Positions 1 through 8,141 of a DNA stretch of 10,204 nt are shown here, one piece after another; position 1 is the stretch's first letter, and every line of letters begins with the position of its first letter. The stretch covers positions 1 through 10,204 of the forward strand of contig SAAR01000108.1 of the NCBI GenBank assembly GCA_009916335.1, read 5' to 3'. The notes below the pieces were generated by a model. The model did not search any database. It was given only the letters and a program-made list of their open reading frames with translations, and was not told the DNA's origin. The translations under genes and the position numbers were made by a program. This DNA comes from Erysipelotrichia bacterium. Lineage in GTDB: Bacteria > Bacillota_I > Bacilli_A > Erysipelotrichales > Erysipelotrichaceae.

Positions 1-2
1 GT

Positions 3-863
<861 letters not shown>

Positions 864-865
864 TT

Positions 866-1267
866 ATGATGGATGTAAAAATCATTACACCAACAGGACT
901 GTATAAACAATGTGTTGCCACACAAATTAACGCAAGAAGTGTTGAGGGTGAATTTGGCTTGTTATCAAATCATATGCCAATGGTAGCTATGTTAACCATT
1001 AGTAAACTTACAATCATTGATAAAGAAGGCTCTCAGGAATATGCTATTTCAGGTGGTATGTTGCATTTTGCCAATAATGAAGTAAGAATATTAACAGATG
1101 CGATTGAAGGAGAAGCAGAAATCGACTTAGAAAGAGCTGAAAAAGCAAGGATTAGAGCAGAGAAACGCTTAGCTTCTCATGAAAGTGAAGTGAATATGCG
1201 TAGAGCTGAAATTGCTTTACAAAAGGCGATTAATCGTATTAGTGTAAAAAGTAATCAATCAATGTAA
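866..1267 (+). CDS. atpC: F1F0 ATP synthase subunit epsilon
   Basis: This 133-residue protein is the epsilon subunit of the F1 central stalk, which couples rotation to catalysis and can inhibit ATP hydrolysis through its C-terminal helices. The N-terminal half (about 1-88) has the usual beta-sandwich pattern, including EFGLLSNHMPMVAML (compare the family's GxLpxHxP) and AISGGMLHFANNEVRILTDAIE. The C-terminal half (about 89-133) is a charged helical hairpin, DLERAEKARIRAEKRLAS and onward. Length is normal. The start is ATG 866, with GAAGGTGA at 852-859 as ribosome binding site; a second ATG follows at 869 and either could be used. It lies 2 bases after the atpD stop, so the two are surely co-transcribed, and it is the last gene of the atp operon because a hairpin terminator follows at once. 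Confidence 0.95.
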   Translation: MMDVKIITPTGLYKQCVATQINARSVEGEFGLLSNHMPMVAMLTISKLTIIDKEGSQEYAISGGMLHFANNEVRILTDAIEGEAEIDLERAEKARIRAEKRLASHESEVNMRRAEIALQKAINRISVKSNQSM

Positions 1268-1273
1268 AATGAT

Positions 1274-1307
1274 AAACACTGTTAACTTCCTTAGCAGTGT
1301 TTTCTTT
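1274..1307 (+). terminator. Rho-independent terminator of the atp operon
   Basis: The arms AACACTGTTAA (1275-1285) and TTAGCAGTGTT (1291-1301) pair over 11 positions with one G-T wobble around the loop CTTCC. One more A-T pair at 1274/1302 extends the stem. The run TTTCTTT follows at 1301-1307. It begins 7 bases after the atpC stop. Confidence 0.85.
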
Positions 1308-1336
1308 AATGTTCTTTTATCTGTATCCTGAATAAA

Positions 1337-1342
1337 TATAAT
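1337..1342 (+). promoter_or_regulatory. Probable -10 element of the ECF S-subunit/amidohydrolase promoter
   Basis: A perfect TATAAT lies downstream of the atp terminator and 65 bases before the next start codon. No good -35 is visible; TTCTTT at 1312-1317 is a weak match with an over-long 19-base spacer. The predicted transcription start, near 1349, falls inside the inverted repeat at 1340-1371. Confidence 0.45.
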
Positions 1343-1371
1343 AACTGTATATTTTTTAATATACAGTTATT
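1340..1371 (+). repeat. Perfect AT-rich inverted repeat, candidate operator
   Basis: The arms AATAACTGTATATT (1340-1353) and AATATACAGTTATT (1358-1371) are perfectly complementary over 14 positions around TTTT. The repeat overlaps the end of the TATAAT box and the predicted transcription start, which is a standard repressor position. A further half-site word, CTGTAT, occurs at 1321-1326. A back-up terminator is possible but less likely, since the stem is nearly all A/T and no clean T-run follows. I cannot assign it to a known regulator. Confidence 0.6.
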
Positions 1372-1406
1372 TGATAGAATAGAAAAGTCATAAGGGGGTT
1401 ATAGAT

Positions 1407-1925
1407 ATGAAACAAGAAAAAACAAAAGCATTAGCTACTAGTGCATTGATGATTGCACTGATCTTTGTATGTACTTATACCATTAAAGTGCCTAATCCTG
1501 CAACAGGAGGATATTCTCATATGGGAGATTGTATGATCTTTTTAGCGGTAATGCTGTTAGGGAAAAAGCAAGGTGCATTAGCTGGAGGACTAGGAGCAGC
1601 ACTTTCTGATTTATTAACAGGAGCAACACTTTGGGTTTTACCTACTTTTATTATTAAATGGATCATGGGTTGGTTAATGGGTAGTATACTAGAAAAGTAT
1701 GCTAAGAATCAACATATGTGGATCATTAGTGCTGTGATTGGTGGTATTTGGCAAGGATTTGCTTATACACTTGTGAAAATACCTTTATTTAATTTACCAA
1801 CAGCCATTGCATCAATTCCTGGTATTAGTATGCAAACACTCATCGGATTACTTATTTATGTAATAATTGCCAAAGCATTAGAACATACAAAAGTGATTCA
1901 TTTACAAGGAGTTGTAAACCAATGA
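1407..1925 (+). CDS. ECF transporter S component (vitamin-type substrate-binding membrane subunit)
   Basis: This 172-residue, highly hydrophobic protein has about six predicted membrane segments (roughly 8-28, 42-54, 56-74, 78-97, 103-124, 139-163). The GGYSHMGD motif after the first helix, followed by the glycine-rich GALAGGLGAALSDLLTGATLW segment, is characteristic of the ECF S-component group that includes riboflavin- and HMP/pyridoxine-type transporters (Pfam ECF-ribofla_trS). The first helix carries an AxxxA-type pattern (ALATSALMIA), known in S subunits as the contact surface for the EcfT subunit. No EcfA/A'/T genes are nearby, so it presumably shares a general energy module encoded elsewhere (group II arrangement; inference). 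The ribosome binding site AAGGGGG at 1392-1398 supports ATG 1407. Its last codons overlap the amidohydrolase start (ATGA), implying translational coupling. The substrate cannot be read from the sequence. Confidence 0.88.
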   Translation: MKQEKTKALATSALMIALIFVCTYTIKVPNPATGGYSHMGDCMIFLAVMLLGKKQGALAGGLGAALSDLLTGATLWVLPTFIIKWIMGWLMGSILEKYAKNQHMWIISAVIGGIWQGFAYTLVKIPLFNLPTAIASIPGISMQTLIGLLIYVIIAKALEHTKVIHLQGVVNQ

Positions 1926-2635
1926 GAAAAATAGATGCTCATGTGCATATTGGCAGTATTGGTGGTTGGGCAAATGTGTCGATGCTACCTTTGGAATTGA
2001 TTGCATTAATGGACCAACATGAGATTGAAAAAAGCATTGTTTGTTGTGGGGATAATGAAGCTGTTTTACAAGCGATGAAAACATATCCCAAACGTATCTT
2101 AGGGGCTGTATATGTGAATCCTTTGGAAAAAAAGAGCATTGCTTTATTAGATCATTATTTAAAACAAGGCTTTATTGCGATTAAGTTAAATCCATTAAGA
2201 CATGCGTATGTTGCTGATGATGAAGTAGTGGATCAAGTGATGGAAAAAGCCAGACAATACCAAGTACCGATTTGTATTCACAGTGGACACCCACCCTACT
2301 CTTTGCCTTGGAGTATTGCTTTATTAGCTGAACGTTTTCCTGATGTAAAAGTGATGATGATTCATATGGGACATGGACATGGCGTATATATTGATGCAGC
2401 TTTAAAAATGGCGAAAAGATATGATAATCTCTATTTAGAGATGTCAGGTATGCCGATGCATACAAAAATTAAAGAAGCATATGATACTGTTGGAAGTAAT
2501 CGTATTATGTTTGGTAGTGATGGACCTTTTCATCACCCTAGTGTAGAAATCCAAAAAGTCAAGATGTCTGGTGTTGATGAAATAGGATTACAAAAAATCT
2601 TTTATGATAATGCCAAAGCATTCTTTAATATTTAA
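1922..2635 (+). CDS. Small amidohydrolase-superfamily metal-dependent hydrolase or decarboxylase
   Basis: This 237-residue protein looks like a compact amidohydrolase family 2 TIM barrel (Pfam PF04909 type). Visible metal and active-site candidates in canonical order are: the N-terminal HxH in DAHVHIG (His7, His9), Lys88 in FIAIKLNP, His120 with His123 in ICIHSGHP, His148 with His151 in MIHMGHGHG, and Asp200 in MFGSDGPF. The family includes C-C decarboxylases and C-N hydrolases acting on aromatic or heterocyclic carboxylates and lactones; which reaction applies here is unknown. At 237 residues it is shorter than the ~280-330 usual for the family but keeps all barrel motifs, so it looks intact. 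It starts inside the S-subunit stop codon (ATGA at 1922-1925), with CAAGGAG upstream at 1906-1912. Co-expression with a vitamin-type importer suggests it processes the imported compound or a related metabolite (inference). Confidence 0.85.
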   Translation: MRKIDAHVHIGSIGGWANVSMLPLELIALMDQHEIEKSIVCCGDNEAVLQAMKTYPKRILGAVYVNPLEKKSIALLDHYLKQGFIAIKLNPLRHAYVADDEVVDQVMEKARQYQVPICIHSGHPPYSLPWSIALLAERFPDVKVMMIHMGHGHGVYIDAALKMAKRYDNLYLEMSGMPMHTKIKEAYDTVGSNRIMFGSDGPFHHPSVEIQKVKMSGVDEIGLQKIFYDNAKAFFNI

Positions 2636-2661
2636 AAGAACTATCGAAAGATAGTTTTTTT
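2636..2661 (+). terminator. Rho-independent terminator after the amidohydrolase
   Basis: The arms AACTATC (2639-2645) and GATAGTT (2650-2656) form a perfect 7-bp stem closed by a GAAA tetraloop. The A-run before it and the T-run 2655-2661 after it extend the stem. It starts right after the TAA at 2633-2635. Confidence 0.88.
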
Positions 2662-2691
2662 AATGTAAAATAGAGGTATCTAGTTAGCTAA

Positions 2692-2784
2692 AAAAACGAT
2701 TATGATGTTATGCGTTATGAAACAACAGGCAATGTTTCTACTGATCCATTAAACAGACAACACTTTGTATTTTTTCTGTTTTAA
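2692..2784 (+). other. Short coding-like open stretch, possible gene remnant
   Basis: Between a TAA at 2689-2691 and a TAA at 2782-2784 runs a 30-codon open frame with an internal ATG at 2710 (24 codons: MRYETTGNVSTDPLNRQ and onward). Its composition (Gly, Pro, Arg, Gln, Thr) and codon choice look more coding-like than the flanking A/T-rich DNA. There is no ribosome binding site before the ATG, and stops lie just upstream in frame. I do not recognise the peptide. It may be the tail of a decayed gene, or chance. Confidence 0.25.
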
Positions 2785-2816
2785 GTGTGCATAAAAGTGT
2801 AAAATTAACTAAAAAA

Positions 2817-2825
2817 TGGTAAAAT
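2817..2825 (+). promoter_or_regulatory. Probable extended -10 promoter of the uvrA operon
   Basis: TGGTAAAAT (TGn plus TAAAAT at 2820-2825) resembles an extended -10. The nearest -35 candidate, TGTAAA at 2798-2803 with a 16-base spacer, is poor. It lies 58 bases before the uvrA start. I saw no convincing Firmicutes LexA box (GAAC-N4-GTTC type) around it. Confidence 0.4.
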
Positions 2826-2882
2826 AGACAAGTATACAAATAGTATAAGGATATATGAACATAATAGTGTAGAGGTGAATAG

Positions 2883-5726
2883 ATGATAAAAGAGGTAATT
2901 TCCATAAGAGGAGCGAGAGAAAATAATTTAAAAAATATTAATATAGATGTACCAAGAAATAAATTTGTCATTATGACAGGAGTGAGTGGAAGTGGAAAAA
3001 CTTCCCTTGCTTTTGATACGATTTATGCCGAAGGACAAAGAAGATATGTAGAATCTTTAAGTGCGTATGCAAGACAGTTCTTAGGAAATAGTGAAAAGCC
3101 AGATGTGGATAGTATTGAAGGGTTATCTCCATCTATTTCTATTGATCAAAAAACAACAAGTAATAATCCACGTTCTACGGTAGGAACAGCCACAGAGATT
3201 TATGATTACTTGCGTCTTTTGTATGCTCGTATTGGTGTTCCTTACTGTCCTATACATAATGAACCAATTACTTCACAGACAATTAAGCAGATGGTTGATA
3301 AAGTAATGGAGATTGAAGATCAAACAAGAATACAAATTCTTTCACCAGTTGTGCATGGGAAAAAAGGCACGCACAAAGATTTGCTTGAACAGTTGAGCAA
3401 AGAGGGGTATATTCGTGCAAGAATTGATGGCGAAACGATGATGATTGAAGATGTAGAAGCATTAGAGAAAAATAAAAAACATAATATTGATGTAGTAGTG
3501 GATCGTATTGTCAAAGGGCAAGATCGTGGGCGTATTCATGATTCGTTAGAAACAGCGTTGAAATTAAGTGATGGTTTAGCCTTAGTTGCCTACAATGAAC
3601 AAGAATTAATGTTTTCTAGTAATTACTCTTGTAAGTATTGTGGCTTTTCTATTCCTAAATTAGAACCAAGACTATTTAGTTTTAATGCACCTTTTGGAGC
3701 ATGTCCTACATGTAAAGGATTAGGGATTACTCAGAAAGTTGATTTAGATATTTTAATTCCTGACAAAAATAAGAGCATTATGCAAGGGGGAATTGTATAC
3801 TATAAAAATATTTTAAAGAAAGATAATTTAGAATGGCAGCGATTTAAGGCACTATGTGATTATTATGCGATTGATTTAAACAAACCAATTAAAAATTTCA
3901 CGAAGAAAGAAATGGATATTGTGTTGTATGGCAGTAAAGATGTCATTGAATATATGATGTATTCTAAATCAGGGAATGAAACTAAAAAAGTAGAATATAT
4001 TGAAGGAATTGTAACGTTGATTGAACGTCGTTTCTTAGAAACATCTAGTTCATTTAGTAGAGAGTGGTATGCTTCATTTATGATGGACGATACTTGTCCT
4101 GATTGTGAAGGGAAACGATTAAGTGAACAAGCATTAAGTGTGCGTGTTGGTGGCATTAATATTTATGAATGGACTTGTATGAGTGTTAAACAAGCATTGG
4201 TATTTGTTAAACAATTAAAAGCAACATTGAGTGAGCAACAAAAAAATATTGCGAAACTAATTATTCAAGAAATTGAGAATCGTTTACAGTTTTTAAGCGA
4301 TGTTGGTTTGACGTATTTAACACTCGATCGTCTAGCAGGAACATTAAGTGGTGGAGAAGCTCAGCGTATTCGTTTGGCAACACAGATTGGTTCCCATTTA
4401 ACAGGGGTTCTTTATGTATTAGATGAGCCTAGTATTGGCCTTCATCAACGAGATAATGATCGTTTAATTGATTCGCTTAAGAAAATGCGTGATTTAGGAA
4501 ACTCTTTGATTGTTGTGGAACATGATGAGGATACAATGAGAGCGAGTGATTATATTGTCGATATAGGTCCTGGGGCAGGAATCCATGGAGGAGAAGTAGT
4601 AGCGGCAGGAACACTAGAAGAAGTAATGCAAAGTGAAGGGAGCATTACAGGGCAGTATTTAAGTGGTAAAAAACAAATTTATATTCCTAAGGTGCGTAAA
4701 AAAGGAAATAAGAAATACTTAGAGGTTGTTGGTGGTAGAGAAAACAACTTAAAAGATGTAAATGTTAAGTTTCCATTAGGCACACTGATTGTGGTAACAG
4801 GAGTGAGTGGTAGTGGAAAAAGTAGTTTAGTGAATGAAATATTAAGTAAAGGAGTAGAACATGAATTAGGACGTGTTCGTGTGAAAGCTGGTGCTTGTGA
4901 TAAAATTAAAGGATTAAAAAACATTGATAAGATTATTAACATTTCACAAGATCCAATTGGACGTACACCACGAAGTAATCCAGCAACGTATACTGGAGTC
5001 TTTGATGATATTCGTGATTTATTTGCCCAAACAGTAGATGCGAAAATGCGTGGATATGAAAAAGGTAGATTTTCTTTCAATGTTAGAGGCGGAAGATGTG
5101 AAGCATGTCAAGGTGATGGAATACTAAGAATCTCTATGCACTTTCTTCCTGATGTGTATGTGCCATGTGAGGAGTGTGGTGGAAAACGTTATAATGAAGA
5201 AACGTTACAAGTCATGTATAAAGGAAAAAATATTTATGATGTGTTAGAGATGAGTGTGGAAGAAGCCATTTCCTTCTTTTCCAATGTGCATAAGATTAAG
5301 CATAAATTACAAACGATTTATGATGTTGGTTTAGGGTATATAAAACTAGGACAAAGTGCAACAACACTGAGTGGTGGAGAAGCCCAGCGTGTTAAATTAG
5401 CAAGTGAATTACAAAAGAAAGCAACTGGGAAAACACTGTTTGTCTTAGATGAACCAACAACAGGATTACATACACACGATGTAGCTACTTTATTAAAAGT
5501 ATTACGTCGCATTGTTGAAAATGGAGATACAGTGATTGTGATTGAACATAATCTTGATGTGATTAAATGTGCAGATTATATTATTGATTTAGGACCTGAG
5601 GGTGGTGATGAAGGTGGTACGATTGTCGCTATGGGAACACCAGAAGAAATTGTACAAGTCGCATCATCTTATACAGGAAAATACTTAAAAGAAGTATTAG
5701 AAAGAGGTACATATGAGTCAGAATAA
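2883..5726 (+). CDS. uvrA: Excinuclease ABC subunit A (nucleotide-excision-repair damage sensor)
   Basis: UvrA is the ATP-dependent dimer that finds bulky DNA lesions and loads UvrB. At 947 residues it is full length, with two ABC modules. Module 1 has Walker A GVSGSGKT (33-40), a zinc site Cys250/253/274/277 (CKYC and CPTC), the signature LSGGEAQ (488-494) and Walker B VLDEPSIGLH with Asp514-Glu515. Module 2 has Walker A GVSGSGKS (640-647), the second zinc finger Cys739/742/762/765 (CEAC and CEEC), the signature LSGGEAQ (829-835) and VLDEPTTGLH with Asp856-Glu857. The CPDCEGKRL motif at 405-413 is also conserved. Nothing is truncated. The start ATG 2883 is supported by AGAGGTGA at 2871-2878. 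It overlaps hprK by 14 bases and heads the operon. uvrB is not in the window. Confidence 0.98.
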   Translation: MIKEVISIRGARENNLKNINIDVPRNKFVIMTGVSGSGKTSLAFDTIYAEGQRRYVESLSAYARQFLGNSEKPDVDSIEGLSPSISIDQKTTSNNPRSTVGTATEIYDYLRLLYARIGVPYCPIHNEPITSQTIKQMVDKVMEIEDQTRIQILSPVVHGKKGTHKDLLEQLSKEGYIRARIDGETMMIEDVEALEKNKKHNIDVVVDRIVKGQDRGRIHDSLETALKLSDGLALVAYNEQELMFSSNYSCKYCGFSIPKLEPRLFSFNAPFGACPTCKGLGITQKVDLDILIPDKNKSIMQGGIVYYKNILKKDNLEWQRFKALCDYYAIDLNKPIKNFTKKEMDIVLYGSKDVIEYMMYSKSGNETKKVEYIEGIVTLIERRFLETSSSFSREWYASFMMDDTCPDCEGKRLSEQALSVRVGGINIYEWTCMSVKQALVFVKQLKATLSEQQKNIAKLIIQEIENRLQFLSDVGLTYLTLDRLAGTLSGGEAQRIRLATQIGSHLTGVLYVLDEPSIGLHQRDNDRLIDSLKKMRDLGNSLIVVEHDEDTMRASDYIVDIGPGAGIHGGEVVAAGTLEEVMQSEGSITGQYLSGKKQIYIPKVRKKGNKKYLEVVGGRENNLKDVNVKFPLGTLIVVTGVSGSGKSSLVNEILSKGVEHELGRVRVKAGACDKIKGLKNIDKIINISQDPIGRTPRSNPATYTGVFDDIRDLFAQTVDAKMRGYEKGRFSFNVRGGRCEACQGDGILRISMHFLPDVYVPCEECGGKRYNEETLQVMYKGKNIYDVLEMSVEEAISFFSNVHKIKHKLQTIYDVGLGYIKLGQSATTLSGGEAQRVKLASELQKKATGKTLFVLDEPTTGLHTHDVATLLKVLRRIVENGDTVIVIEHNLDVIKCADYIIDLGPEGGDEGGTIVAMGTPEEIVQVASSYTGKYLKEVLERGTYESE

Positions 5727-6654
5727 AATTACAGTTAAAGATGTTGTCGATTACTTTAACTTTGAACAATTGGTTGGTGATGAACATGCTTTAGATCGTG
5801 AAATTAGTATTGCTGATACCAATCGCCCTGGATTAGAGTTAGCAGGTTATTTTGATTATTCACAAAAGAAACGTATTATTGTTTTTGGTGATAAAGAAAT
5901 TGAATATATTAAAGTCATGGACGAAGATGCACAAAGAAAGAGTTTTGATTTTTTAACCTCTTTAGAAACACCGATGTTAATTATTTCTAAGCATCATGAA
6001 TGTCCCGAAATATTAATAAAAATTGCTCGTTTAAAAAACTTTCCGATTTTAAGAAGTATTCAGCCAACATCTCGTTTGATTACAAATATTGTTTCTTATT
6101 TAGATGAACGCTTAGCTCCTATGGATTGCTTTCATGGCGTACTTTTATCAATGAATGGAAAAGGGGTTATGATTCGTGGTGAGAGTGGTATTGGAAAAAG
6201 TGAAGTAGCACTTGAATTAGTAAGAAGAGGACACCAATTAGTTGCTGATGATCGTGTGGATTGTTACCAAGTACATAATAGTATTGTTGGTAGAGCACCT
6301 AAACTATTAGAAGGAATGCTAGAAATACGAGGCGTAGGAATTATTGATGTTGCTAGAATGTATGGGGCAAATACTACATTACCACGTTCTAATGTAGATG
6401 TTGTTGTAGAATTAACCCCTTGGGATTCCAATGCAAACTATGATCGTGTAGGAATTGAGAATACTAAATATGAAAATATTTTAGATGTGGAAGTACCTAA
6501 AATTATCTTACCTGTAAGAGAAGGTAGAAGTATGGGAATTGTGATTGAATCAGCAGTTGCCAATATCGTATTAAAAGAACAGGGCTTTGATAGTGCTAAA
6601 GAATTTGAAAAGCGTGTACTGGAATTTATAGATGTCCAGAATAAAGGAGAATAG
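5713..6654 (+). CDS. hprK: HPr(Ser) kinase/phosphorylase
   Basis: HPrK/P phosphorylates Ser46 of HPr with ATP or PPi when glycolytic flux is high, and removes the phosphate by phosphorolysis, yielding pyrophosphate. It is the switch for CcpA-mediated carbon catabolite repression in Firmicutes. The 313-residue length is normal. The N-terminal domain (about 1-130) is followed by the catalytic domain with FHGVLL (His141), the P-loop GESGIGKS (156-163), LVADDRV (Asp179-Asp180), the HPrK/P family signature LEIRGVGIIDV (203-213) and the PVREGR loop (267-272). All catalytic landmarks are present. The start ATG 5713 lies inside the end of uvrA (14-base overlap), with AAAGAGG at 5701-5707 as ribosome binding site. 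The stop TAG is 5 bases before lgt. The neighbouring PpaX-like domain fits the need to remove pyrophosphate made by this enzyme. Confidence 0.97.
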   Translation: MSQNKITVKDVVDYFNFEQLVGDEHALDREISIADTNRPGLELAGYFDYSQKKRIIVFGDKEIEYIKVMDEDAQRKSFDFLTSLETPMLIISKHHECPEILIKIARLKNFPILRSIQPTSRLITNIVSYLDERLAPMDCFHGVLLSMNGKGVMIRGESGIGKSEVALELVRRGHQLVADDRVDCYQVHNSIVGRAPKLLEGMLEIRGVGIIDVARMYGANTTLPRSNVDVVVELTPWDSNANYDRVGIENTKYENILDVEVPKIILPVREGRSMGIVIESAVANIVLKEQGFDSAKEFEKRVLEFIDVQNKGE

Positions 6655-6659
6655 CAGTT

Positions 6660-8141
6660 ATGAATTTTTTTCCCACAAGTCGTATTTTTCTGGAAATCAA
6701 CATTGGTAGTTTCCACTTGCAGATTGCATGGTATGCAATACTTATTTTAACAGGTGCAATACTTGCCTATACCCTTTCTATTAGACAAGCAAAAAAACTA
6801 GGATACAATAAAGATGTCTTAGAAGATTTCTTCATTACAATGTTGCCACTAGCGATTATTGGGGCACGCATTTATTATTGTATTTTTGAATGGCAACGCT
6901 TTGCCTCTGATCCGATCAGTGTTTTCTATATATGGGAAGGGGGATTGGCTATTCATGGTGGTTTAATTGTTGGTGTCGTGTATGCCTATTTCTATTTCCG
7001 TTATAAAGGTATTAATTTATTGCGTGTTGGAGATTGTATTATGCCTAATGTGTTTATTGCACAAGTGATTGGTCGTTGGGGTAATTTCATGAACCAAGAA
7101 GCGTATGGTCAAATTGTTAGTGAAGATTACTTCACTCATTTTCCCGCCTTTATTAAGCAACAGATGTATATTGATGGCTATTATCGTCAACCGATGTTCT
7201 TATATGAAGGAATTGGTAATTTAATTGGTTTTATCTTAATCAAAACAGTCTTTAAAAAGTATGGTTATAAAAAACGAGGAGATATGATTTATGCCTATAT
7301 TGCATGGTATGGAATTGTACGTTTCTTCGTGGAAGGATTCAGAAGTGATTCCTTAATGTTTATGGGGTTAAAAGTAGCTCAGCTTATTTCATTAGTGTTT
7401 GTTTTAGCTGGTGTCTTAGGTTTAGTAGGTGTTTATAATAAAGTGTTTAAAAAAGTGTATCCTTTTAAAAAGGAAAAACCGATTGTTTTATTTGATGCCG
7501 ATGGAACACTCGTTGATTCAGAAAAGCTAATTAAGGATTCTTTTCTTCATACATTTGCACACTATTTACCAAAGCATGAGTTAAGTGAAGATGAATTACA
7601 CTCTTTTATGGGGCCACCATTGCGTGATACCTTTGAAAAATATCTACCTGCACAACAGGTTGATGAAGCGGTTGAATACTATCGTGAATATAATCATGAA
7701 AAGCATGATGATGAAGTAACAGGCATGTTGCATGCCAAAGAAATGGTTGCCTATTTAAAAGCTGAGGGATATACATTAGGGGTTGTTTCTAACAAAATGA
7801 CACCTTTAGTAAAGCGTGGTTTAGTTTGTTCACATCTTGCTGAGTATATTGATGTTGTCATCGGTAGAGATGAAGTGGAGCATTCTAAACCAAATCCTGA
7901 AGGAATTAAAAAAGCATGTGAGTTGGCGAAATATCCAGTTGATGATATTATCTATGTAGGTGATGCACCTAGTGATATTTTAGCAGCTAAAAATATCGGT
8001 GCATATAGTGTTGGTTTTGCACTGAATGAAAGAAATTTAAATCGCTTATCACAAGTGAAGCCAAACATTATCATTAAGGACCTTAACGAACTAAAAACAA
8101 TAGTGAAGGAGGATCATGAATGGAACGTGTTTGTGATTTAA
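6660..8141 (+). CDS. lgt: Lgt-HAD fusion: prolipoprotein diacylglyceryl transferase with a C-terminal PpaX-like phosphatase domain
   Basis: One uninterrupted 493-residue frame encodes two enzymes. Residues about 1-268 are Lgt, which moves diacylglycerol from phosphatidylglycerol to the lipobox cysteine of prolipoproteins. Features are several hydrophobic helices, EGGLAIHGG (His99), the family signature GRWGNFMNQEAYG (138-150), QPMFLYEG and RFFVEGFRSDSL (221-232). Residues about 273-493 are a HAD phosphatase: FDADGTLVDSE with nucleophile Asp279 and Asp281, GVVSNK (Ser377), SKPNPE (Lys410) and GDAPSDI (Asp435, Asp439). The link is a short basic stretch, NKVFKKVYPFKKEKP. In many Firmicutes separate lgt and ppaX genes follow hprK; PpaX hydrolyses the pyrophosphate that HPrK/P makes, so this domain is probably PpaX, though a phosphoglycolate-phosphatase-like activity is possible. 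The Lgt C-terminus is known to face the cytoplasm, which suits a cytosolic phosphatase. The ribosome binding site is AAAGGAGA at 6643-6650. The end overlaps trxB by 22 bases. Confidence 0.95.
   Translation: MNFFPTSRIFLEINIGSFHLQIAWYAILILTGAILAYTLSIRQAKKLGYNKDVLEDFFITMLPLAIIGARIYYCIFEWQRFASDPISVFYIWEGGLAIHGGLIVGVVYAYFYFRYKGINLLRVGDCIMPNVFIAQVIGRWGNFMNQEAYGQIVSEDYFTHFPAFIKQQMYIDGYYRQPMFLYEGIGNLIGFILIKTVFKKYGYKKRGDMIYAYIAWYGIVRFFVEGFRSDSLMFMGLKVAQLISLVFVLAGVLGLVGVYNKVFKKVYPFKKEKPIVLFDADGTLVDSEKLIKDSFLHTFAHYLPKHELSEDELHSFMGPPLRDTFEKYLPAQQVDEAVEYYREYNHEKHDDEVTGMLHAKEMVAYLKAEGYTLGVVSNKMTPLVKRGLVCSHLAEYIDVVIGRDEVEHSKPNPEGIKKACELAKYPVDDIIYVGDAPSDILAAKNIGAYSVGFALNERNLNRLSQVKPNIIIKDLNELKTIVKEDHEWNVFVI
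8105..8114 (+). promoter_or_regulatory. Strong ribosome binding site deciding the trxB start
   Basis: GAAGGAGGAT inside the end of the lgt-HAD gene precedes two ATGs in different frames, at 8116 and 8120. Only the one at 8120 opens the thioredoxin reductase frame, 5 bases after the site. The near-perfect match to the anti-Shine-Dalgarno suggests strong, partly independent translation of trxB. Confidence 0.75.

Noticed and set aside
1308..1406. Vitamin riboswitch upstream of the ECF S subunit
   Set aside because: The leader is short, has only the AT-rich palindrome, and shows none of the conserved core words of the TPP or FMN riboswitches.
2826..2882. LexA/SOS box before uvrA
   Set aside because: GAAC occurs around 2857, but there is no GTTC-type partner at the right spacing; the match is too poor to call.
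4679..5080. 133-codon open frame on the minus strand inside uvrA
   Set aside because: It is antisense to the well-conserved second ABC module of UvrA, its translation has a low-complexity Ser/Pro/Leu/Phe character typical of antisense frames, and I see no convincing ribosome binding site.
7440..7480. Programmed frameshift or hidden separate start at the Lgt-HAD junction
   Set aside because: The frame is continuous. The A-rich stretch is not in a slippery heptamer register, and although AAAAAGGAAAA precedes the HAD domain, only ATT and GTT codons follow it, so a separate start is not convincing.
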